NCBI GenBank assembly: GCA_964486645.1
Contig: CAZAOG010000032.1
Location: forward strand, 1-24,234
Length of the DNA: 24,234 nucleotides
Source of the DNA: GCA-002790365 sp964486645
GTDB lineage: Bacteria > Bacteroidota > Ignavibacteria > Ignavibacteriales > Ignavibacteriaceae
Direction of reading: 5' to 3'
A program made the translations under genes and the position numbers. Of this stretch, positions 14,136-21,725 are shown in pieces. The notes under the pieces are model-generated. The model was not told the origin of the DNA, ran no database searches, and worked only from the letters and a program-made list of their open reading frames with translations. Position 1 is the first letter of the stretch; every line of letters begins with the position of its first letter.

Positions 14136-17100
14136 TTAAGTAAATTCCGTCAAACTCTTTTGTTCATATACTTTTTGGTATATTTTTAACGCTTCTTCTT
14201 TTTCGCCTAAAGCGGAGAATGCATCTCTCATGCCTTCGTATGCACGCAATGACTTATAATTATTATCGAGTTCTTTCCGGAAATAGTTTATTGCCTCTTC
14301 AAATTTTTTCTCCATCAAGCATATTTTTCCCGCAAGGTGATAAAGCGAATCTATTTTTGTAGGACAGTTTTCGAAATTAAATTTTTTACTTTCGAGAACA
14401 GTTTGCAGGTAATTTAAAGCCAATTCATATTCTTTATCTTGAATACAAACCTGAGCTCTTTGGATTGTTTCAGACAACTCATCCGTATCAAGAGGATAGA
14501 ATATATTTTTGTTCAGGTATTCTTTTCCCCTAAGCCAGATTTCTTCGGGATCAGCGCCCCATTTTTCTACAAATATTTTTTTGTTTATCTCTAACCGCTC
14601 TGCATATTTTTCCGTTCCGTCGGCGGTAAAACTTTTTGAACCGAAATGATGGATAAAAACATCTTTTGCCACTACCGTTTTATATCCTGCTATTTGAGCA
14701 CGCAGACAAAAATCGTCGTCTTCAAAATTACCGGGTGAAAATCTTTCATCCAGCCCGCCGATTTTTTCTATCACTTCTTTTTTTATCAGTGTGCATAGGA
14801 AGGCGACGCGAGGAAATGGGAATATTTGCCCTTTGTTTTTCTCCTTATTTTTCCTTGCATACGCGTGCATTGCTGTTATGTCGGGATATGCCGCTTCTTT
14901 ATCAAACTGCACACCGCTTACGGAGTTGCTGATTGGTCCGACCAAACCTATTTGATTATCGGCTTCGGCAACTTCAATCATTCTTTCCAGCCATCCTTCG
15001 GTTACAATTATATCGTTGTTTGCAATTAGGATATATTTGCCCTTTGCAGTTTTTAATGCGCGGTTAACTCCCTTGGGGAATCCTAAATTATCTTCATTGA
15101 AAATTACTTTTATTCTTTCATCTTTTGCGGAAAGTTCTTTAAGATAATCTACGGTTTCTCTATTGCTGCCATTATCAACAATAATAAGTTCAAAAGGGGT
15201 TTTGGTAAATTTCAGTACGGATTGAACGAAAGATTTTGTGTATTCCAACTGGTTGAAAGATAGAGCGATAATAGAAACGACCGATGATCCGTAAGCGAAA
15301 TCCTTTTTCCATATCAGGTTAAATTCATTTACAATTTCATTAATATTTGGAATGTTTTTTATCTCTTTATCATATTTGTAGTAAATTTGCTTGCGTACTT
15401 TATCGAATAAACGTCCTTTAGATGAAGTAGTTGAAGAACCGTCTAACTTCCAACTAACTTCACAGGTATTTTCCTTTATATGTTTAAATGCCGTTAATTC
15501 CGACAACCGCAAAAGCAGCTCCCAGTCTTCCAGTACATTAAAAGTTTCGTTAAACAGTCCGGCTTCAAAAAGTTTTTCCCTTTGTATCGCGAAACAATTT
15601 ATGGGGGCAATATTACCTATAAGTAATTTGTTCCTTTCGTAATCAATTGAATATGGAACCGACTTATCAATTATTTTATATCCTTCATCTGTTTTTTCAT
15701 AAACTACACGCACCGCATCGGTATAAACAACAGAATTGGAATCGGAAAGATTATCGGAAAGAATTTGCAGATGCTCAGGATAAAAGATATCGTCATCATC
15801 AAGAAATGTTATATATTTTCCTCTTGAAACTTTGATGCCATTATTACGACTTGCAGAGCGTTCTCTATTCATCACGTTCCGAACGTGCCGGTAACTTAGC
15901 CTGTTTTCAAATTCTTTTAAAATATGTAAGATATCAAGCTTACCGTCGTTAATAACGATAACTTCAAAATCTTTATATGTCTGCTCGGTTAAACTTTGCA
16001 GAGCTTTTTGTAAATGTTCGGGTCTGTCACAGGTAGGTATTACAACAGAAAATTTTACAGATTCGGGAAGATTTTCGGAACAAGTATAATGTGATAAATA
16101 CGTACCCAAAAGCGGAGGTAAATCGGATTCCGAATCCCAATTTTCTTTACGCGCTTTTTCCGATTCCTTTAGTGAAATATTTTGGTTTACGTGTTCTACA
16201 CTGTCTTCAGACAAAAGATACAAACCCAGTATTTTATTTATATGTTCAAAGCTTTCGTGTTTTGCAATTCTCAACCAAAAATCATAATCCCCCGCCGACT
16301 TATATGAACCGTTGAAGTAACCGTATTTTTTGTGAAGCTTTTTTCTCCACATTGGCTGCGGACCTATATAACAAATTCTGAATAGATTCTTCCTGTCAAA
16401 TTCAGGCCATAGCAGCAATCCCGTTACGGGAGCGGTTTCAAATTTTTCATTCTCTTTGTCAGTAACTTTTGAGTCGGCATAAACAAGTGCAATACTATTT
16501 TTTTCATCAAGGGTGTTCGCCATAATTTCAAGCGCATCCTCTTTGTGTCTGTCATCCGTATTTGCATTAGTGATATATTTACCTTCGGCTATTACAATTC
16601 CTCTGTTCCAGGCTTCGTAAATTGTTTCCCTTCCGGTTTTCACATATTTGATGTTTTTATATTTATCCTGATATTCTTTTACAATATCATCTTCATTCTG
16701 CTGCGAGCCCGAATTAACAACAACAATTTCCAGTTCACCTTTTTTATACAAAGTCTGGTTGATTAAATCATCGAGACAACCGCGGAAAAATTTTTCGGAA
16801 TTATATGTTGATACCACCGCAGAGACTTTTATACCCGTTTGTTTTTCATCCGTAGTTAAATCTTCGTCAAACGAAACATCTTTATAAGCAGCAAGAAATT
16901 GTTTCGTTTTAATTATCTCAGGGATATCATTTAGTGAAAATTCAGGCTTGTAAGGAGTGAAATTTTTGATGATGTCGTTATATAATTTTACATACCGTTG
17001 TGTTATCTTATTTATATCGAATCGTTTTAAAACATCCGCCCTGGCATTTTCACCGAATTTTTCGATTAAATTTTTATTTTTTGCCAGCTTGATGACTTTT

Positions 17101-20100
17101 GCTGTAATTTTATCGACATTCTTATATTCGGAGATGAAACCGGACTCACCGTGTTTTATCATTTCGGGAATTCCGCCCGTTTCAAACGATATTACCGGAA
17201 CGCCGCAGGCAAGAGCTTCAAGAACCACCAACGGTGCATTATCCGCAATTGTAGTAAAAAGATTTACATCCATAAGAGAATATATTTCGGCAAGAATTGA
17301 ATCATCGTTAATAGCCGGAATATTAATAATTCTTCCGTTGCTCATCTGCGATTTTACACCGATATTTAAGAAGAATGAATTCGGTATTTCTCTAAAAATT
17401 TTTTCAACTGCCCGGATTGTATATTTGCCTCCTTTCCAAGGATTATTTAGAGCACCCCCTACCGCAATTCCGCCCATTATAAAAGCATTTTCCGGAATAT
17501 TATATTTTTTTCTTAACAGCCGTTTATTTCGGGGCTTAAATATTTCCGTATCTACACCGTTTGGAATAAATTCACATCTCTTATTCTTTAAGATACTTTT
17601 CGAGACTTTTTGCTTCAGCCACTCAGAAGGTACCGTTAATACAAAGTCCGAGTTTTTATAAATGAATTTTTTATCCTTCCAAAGCGAAGAAGTTACATCC
17701 GAAGCGATTGCAGGATACAAATTTAACGCGGGGCATTCGCCACAACCCTCAATCCATTTTTCACATTCCAAAGAATAAGCGCAATGACCGGTTAAAGCCT
17801 GCATATCGTGTAAAGTCCATACAACCGGTTTTTTTTGTGATAGGAATAAAATTGAGAACGGATTAAAATACCCGCCGTGGAGATTATGGAGATGAATGAC
17901 ATCTGAATTTTTTATTATTTCATGGTTTGATAATCCGTGACTCCCCTGCAGATCGTAATAAATATATCCTCTTTCAAGGTATTCATTTATTAATAAACCG
18001 TCTCTCAATATCGGAAATTCAATTGAGGTTAACGAATCGGATTGTTTTTCTCCTACAAGCAACCTGGAATAATTTCCGAAAGAATTTTGAATACCGGTTA
18101 ATTGACGGGCAATTTTTGCAGCTCCGCCTGTAGCATCTACCGTATTAATATGAGCAATATTCAGCCTGTTTTCCTTTACAACAATTTTCTTTTTATCCGT
18201 GGTTTTCTTCATATCTAAATTATGTTTAAGATTTATATCCCTTTTTACAATTTCTTCATTTTCAAAAGGAATTTTGTTTTCCGAATTAATCCACTTCGAA
18301 AATTTTTCTCCGTCCCAGTTTCTTACAAGAAAACGAGGAATCAAAAAGATGTTCGTGTCTTCTTTTACGTTACCGCTGATGTTTGCAATTCCCGCTTTGA
18401 AATTATTCCGAGACAAAATGTCCATTGAAGTCTGGCTGAAATCTTGCAGAGTTCCGAACGGATAGGAAAAAAGATTTATTTTTTTCCCTGTTATTCTTTC
18501 AAGACATTTTTGTGATTCCAAGATTTCAAATTCCTGATCTTTTTCAGAAAGAGTACTAAGCCGGCTGTGAGTTACGGTATGGGCGCCTATTTCAATATAA
18601 GGTGATGCCGATAGTTCCTTCAGCTGTTGTTCCGTCAATAATTGATGACTGTCTCTTGCCGTTGAGTCGATATCAGCCCATTTGTACAGTTGATTAATTG
18701 TTTTATTTCTTTCTTCAAATGTAAACTGCATAAGAAGTCTGTGTAATTCGTGAAATGCTTTGATCCTGCCGTCTGCCGTGGTGAGTTCCCAATAAAACTT
18801 ATAGTCATTTCCCGAAATATTTAATGAATTTGGGAGTGTTTCGTTAGTTAAAAATATTCTTTCAAGTTTGTCCCACCAAAATTCATCGCTTGCGCCCACC
18901 ATTCCGGAGGTAACAAAAATAGTTGCATGAATTTTGTGTTTTTCAAGAATTGGCAGCGCATTGGTTAAATTATCAAGATATCCATCGTCAAAAGTAATGG
19001 ATAATGTTCCCTGTTTTAATTTTCTACTTCTTAAATCTTTAACCAACCTGCCGAGCGGAATGATATCGAAATTTTTCTTGAGAATAATTAATTGTTCTTC
19101 AAAATTTTCAGGGGTTACCGAAAGAAGTTGTGAATCAACAGGATCCATAGCCACGCGGTGGTAGAGTAAAACAAGCGGCTCCCTTAAATCATTTTTCTTT
19201 AATGAATTTCGTTTTATTTCCTGCCGATTAATTCCCGGTATATTGTAAAGTGATAAAAATGTGCTGTTTATCCGGTGATTGGTAATTATTTCATCGGGAT
19301 ATCTGGTGGGTTTGTTTTTTGCCGTTTGTGTATCGTATTTATTTGTCTTTCCGCAATGAAGTCCCGTACCGTCAAAGCCGATATTTTTAATATGGGATTC
19401 CGTCGGATATATATACACACCATTTTTAAGATAAACGGATAATAACCAATTTAAAGTCCAAACATCTTTTAACGAGCCATCCAACAATTTTGCAAAATTA
19501 AACGGAACATCGTTTCCGCCCCGGTTTAAGTCGATATTGTTTTTTGAAAGTTCCGACCTCAGATAATTTAAATCATCAATCTTACACTGCCAGGCTTTCT
19601 TCCAGGTAGCCCATCCCCAGCTTCCTATTCTCGGATAAAAATAAATGTCGTACGGATAGTCATTTAAAATTTCATCGGGTATCGGTATGGTGTGACCGCA
19701 TACGCCGAAAATTTTTTCATTGCTTTCATATTTTTTCAAACATTCATTCATAAAGCCAAAAAAATATTTCTGAGGCACGCAATCATCTTCAAGCACAATT
19801 ACTTTATCGTAAGTTTCAAACACCTTATCAACCGCCGAGGTAATGGACTTTGCCAACCCTTGGTTCGTATCTTGATAAGTAACTTGAGGAGTTGTCCAAT
19901 CGATAGTTTTAATAAGCTGCCTGGTTTGTTTAACCCCTTCAATATCTTTGTCGGTTTTGGGAGCGTCGGAAAAAACAAAAAGGTTTTTTACATTGTGTTT
20001 TCTTAGTGAGTCTATTACTTGTTTGGTGTGTTCAGGCCTGTTGTAAACAATAAGTACAACAGGTGTTTCAGAATCGCTTTCTTGTAACTCAATTTCCGTT

Positions 20101-21650
20101 TTGGTTTTTAAAATATCGGATTTTATGAAAGAATATTCTTGACCCGTAGGTGAAATCGAAAATATTTCATAACCCGATTCAAGTAAACCTGAAATTGCTT
20201 TATGAGTGTCACCGGCGTCGACAGTTTCAAACCTATCGTGGAATTCGACGAGCAACTGGTCGATTTGAATATCGGATTTCAAAATATCTTCTATCACTGA
20301 ATATTCAGCCCCTTCTATATCCATTTTCAAGAGATTGATTTTATCGTGACCGAGTTCCTTACATATTGTTTCCAATCTTTTGACCGGTACTTCAATATAT
20401 TTATCCGATGTTGCGGAGCGATGTAAGATTGTATGAGAAACGTGTTCGGGATTCTCCGGAGGATAAAATTTTATGTTTCCGTCAAAATCAGCTATCCCGT
20501 ATTCCTTGAAATGAAATTTTCCGGGTAAATTTTGCCGCTTTACAAAATCTATAGATTTCGGCGTCGGGTCGAATACATAAACGGACAAACCGAATTTTTC
20601 AATTAAAGATAGGTCAAAAGAAATATCTTCCCCGGCGCCGAAGGAATAAACGATACTGTTTTCATTAAGATTTATAGGAGAAATGAACCATCCCCCATAT
20701 TCAGTACCGTGAAATTCTTTTTGTACGGATAATTTTCCGTTATTTTCGGTTTTATTATTAACAACGGCTTTTTGTTTTTTAATTCGGACCGAATCCACCA
20801 CACCGTTAAAGTACCAAATCTCGGGGTCCAACCATTCGAGAAACTTGTCCATCAATTCGTATCGTTTACTTTTAATTTTATGTTTTGATTCTTCCGCCGG
20901 GTTATGATAAATTAAAACATCAGGGTAGTAAAATGACTTGATCTCATTATATTTTTTAAACATCCTGAAAGAAAAATCCAAACCTTCGTGTCCGAAAAGA
21001 AGGGGATGCATTCCGCCGACGTTGAGATAAACTTCCTTTAAATATGCCGAATTACCTTCGGCGGTAATGTTCGAAGGAATTACTTCGTTACCGAGGTTAT
21101 AAGATTCGGGAATTTTGAAATTGGGATCTTTGGGTAAAACTTTACCCCTTATAGCATAAATGTCTTTTATTTTAAAGGCTTCAAGAATGTTCTTCGTATA
21201 GTTTCGGGGCACAACAGCGTCATCATCGAGGAATGCAACTATTTTTGATTCGGCAAAATGAACTCCGATGTTTCGTCCTTCGGAAAGAATAAAATTAATG
21301 GGACATTTAATGTATAAGACCTGCATCCCTTTAATTTTTTCTTCAACTCTTTCATTTTTGCCGTTATCTACAATAATAATTTCAAATGATTTTTCGTTCT
21401 GATTTGATAGTGACGACAGACATTCCAGCAGCAGGTTATTAGATGCATACGCTACAATGACGATACTTAATAAAGGATTTTTTATGCTCCTGTTATCATG
21501 TTTTTCGAACAACTCATAATTAATTTTTGCCCTGTATAAATTCATTTGAATTTCGGCATTGTAAAAATCATATTTATAAATAAGATCTTGTGCCTTTAAG
21601 AAATGATTTATACAATCTTTCTGATTATTCAGCGCTGCCGCCCGGTTCAT
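14136..21650 (-). CDS. 2504-residue multidomain glycan-building enzyme (five GT-A modules, FkbM, CE4, GT4, TPR)
   Basis: One uninterrupted frame encodes, in order: GT2 module (60-285, DDD 142-144); FkbM-type methyltransferase (315-510, KMDIEGAEY 442-450); a GNT-I/HlpA-like GT-A module (529-800, EDD 621-623); a NodB-type polysaccharide deacetylase, CE4 (824-1125, TFDDG 886-890, HTVTH 1024-1028, FSYPFG); a GT4 glycosyltransferase (1163-1560, NAPLVVLEALACGVPVIS); three more GT2 modules (1608-1830 with TDD; 1866-2070 with DDDD 1951-1954; 2123-2380 with NND 2211-2213); and a TPR tail (2390-2500). The visible key motifs are intact in each module. No signal peptide or membrane helix is seen, so it should work in the cytosol on an activated or protein-bound glycan. 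Start: ATG with AAGGA 8 bases upstream. Chain elongation plus O-methylation and N-deacetylation by a single polypeptide is the simplest reading. Product and order of action are not readable. Flagellin or a surface polysaccharide are both possible destinations. Confidence 0.9.
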   Translation of the reverse strand: MNRAAALNNQKDCINHFLKAQDLIYKYDFYNAEIQMNLYRAKINYELFEKHDNRSIKNPLLSIVIVAYASNNLLLECLSSLSNQNEKSFEIIIVDNGKNERVEEKIKGMQVLYIKCPINFILSEGRNIGVHFAESKIVAFLDDDAVVPRNYTKNILEAFKIKDIYAIRGKVLPKDPNFKIPESYNLGNEVIPSNITAEGNSAYLKEVYLNVGGMHPLLFGHEGLDFSFRMFKKYNEIKSFYYPDVLIYHNPAEESKHKIKSKRYELMDKFLEWLDPEIWYFNGVVDSVRIKKQKAVVNNKTENNGKLSVQKEFHGTEYGGWFISPINLNENSIVYSFGAGEDISFDLSLIEKFGLSVYVFDPTPKSIDFVKRQNLPGKFHFKEYGIADFDGNIKFYPPENPEHVSHTILHRSATSDKYIEVPVKRLETICKELGHDKINLLKMDIEGAEYSVIEDILKSDIQIDQLLVEFHDRFETVDAGDTHKAISGLLESGYEIFSISPTGQEYSFIKSDILKTKTEIELQESDSETPVVLIVYNRPEHTKQVIDSLRKHNVKNLFVFSDAPKTDKDIEGVKQTRQLIKTIDWTTPQVTYQDTNQGLAKSITSAVDKVFETYDKVIVLEDDCVPQKYFFGFMNECLKKYESNEKIFGVCGHTIPIPDEILNDYPYDIYFYPRIGSWGWATWKKAWQCKIDDLNYLRSELSKNNIDLNRGGNDVPFNFAKLLDGSLKDVWTLNWLLSVYLKNGVYIYPTESHIKNIGFDGTGLHCGKTNKYDTQTAKNKPTRYPDEIITNHRINSTFLSLYNIPGINRQEIKRNSLKKNDLREPLVLLYHRVAMDPVDSQLLSVTPENFEEQLIILKKNFDIIPLGRLVKDLRSRKLKQGTLSITFDDGYLDNLTNALPILEKHKIHATIFVTSGMVGASDEFWWDKLERIFLTNETLPNSLNISGNDYKFYWELTTADGRIKAFHELHRLLMQFTFEERNKTINQLYKWADIDSTARDSHQLLTEQQLKELSASPYIEIGAHTVTHSRLSTLSEKDQEFEILESQKCLERITGKKINLFSYPFGTLQDFSQTSMDILSRNNFKAGIANISGNVKEDTNIFLIPRFLVRNWDGEKFSKWINSENKIPFENEEIVKRDINLKHNLDMKKTTDKKKIVVKENRLNIAHINTVDATGGAAKIARQLTGIQNSFGNYSRLLVGEKQSDSLTSIEFPILRDGLLINEYLERGYIYYDLQGSHGLSNHEIIKNSDVIHLHNLHGGYFNPFSILFLSQKKPVVWTLHDMQALTGHCAYSLECEKWIEGCGECPALNLYPAIASDVTSSLWKDKKFIYKNSDFVLTVPSEWLKQKVSKSILKNKRCEFIPNGVDTEIFKPRNKRLLRKKYNIPENAFIMGGIAVGGALNNPWKGGKYTIRAVEKIFREIPNSFFLNIGVKSQMSNGRIINIPAINDDSILAEIYSLMDVNLFTTIADNAPLVVLEALACGVPVISFETGGIPEMIKHGESGFISEYKNVDKITAKVIKLAKNKNLIEKFGENARADVLKRFDINKITQRYVKLYNDIIKNFTPYKPEFSLNDIPEIIKTKQFLAAYKDVSFDEDLTTDEKQTGIKVSAVVSTYNSEKFFRGCLDDLINQTLYKKGELEIVVVNSGSQQNEDDIVKEYQDKYKNIKYVKTGRETIYEAWNRGIVIAEGKYITNANTDDRHKEDALEIMANTLDEKNSIALVYADSKVTDKENEKFETAPVTGLLLWPEFDRKNLFRICYIGPQPMWRKKLHKKYGYFNGSYKSAGDYDFWLRIAKHESFEHINKILGLYLLSEDSVEHVNQNISLKESEKARKENWDSESDLPPLLGTYLSHYTCSENLPESVKFSVVIPTCDRPEHLQKALQSLTEQTYKDFEVIVINDGKLDILHILKEFENRLSYRHVRNVMNRERSASRNNGIKVSRGKYITFLDDDDIFYPEHLQILSDNLSDSNSVVYTDAVRVVYEKTDEGYKIIDKSVPYSIDYERNKLLIGNIAPINCFAIQREKLFEAGLFNETFNVLEDWELLLRLSELTAFKHIKENTCEVSWKLDGSSTTSSKGRLFDKVRKQIYYKYDKEIKNIPNINEIVNEFNLIWKKDFAYGSSVVSIIALSFNQLEYTKSFVQSVLKFTKTPFELIIVDNGSNRETVDYLKELSAKDERIKVIFNEDNLGFPKGVNRALKTAKGKYILIANNDIIVTEGWLERMIEVAEADNQIGLVGPISNSVSGVQFDKEAAYPDITAMHAYARKNKEKNKGQIFPFPRVAFLCTLIKKEVIEKIGGLDERFSPGNFEDDDFCLRAQIAGYKTVVAKDVFIHHFGSKSFTADGTEKYAERLEINKKIFVEKWGADPEEIWLRGKEYLNKNIFYPLDTDELSETIQRAQVCIQDKEYELALNYLQTVLESKKFNFENCPTKIDSLYHLAGKICLMEKKFEEAINYFRKELDNNYKSLRAYEGMRDAFSALGEKEEALKIYQKVYEQKSLTEFT

Positions 21651-21725
21651 TCAATTATTCCTTTGTTATATAGTTTTACCGAAAAATATTTTTGCCAAAT
21701 AGTATTTATTCACATTCTATTTTTT

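Noticed and set aside
16957..17661. 234-codon plus-strand open frame opposite the 2504-residue gene
   Set aside because: It is antisense to the GT4 module, whose motifs are conserved on the minus strand. Its translation is low-complexity F/I/S-rich with no family features.
21651..21725. Promoter for the 2504-residue gene (TTGGCA and TATATA on the minus strand)
   Set aside because: The spacing is about 20 bases and AT-rich background makes such pairs common.
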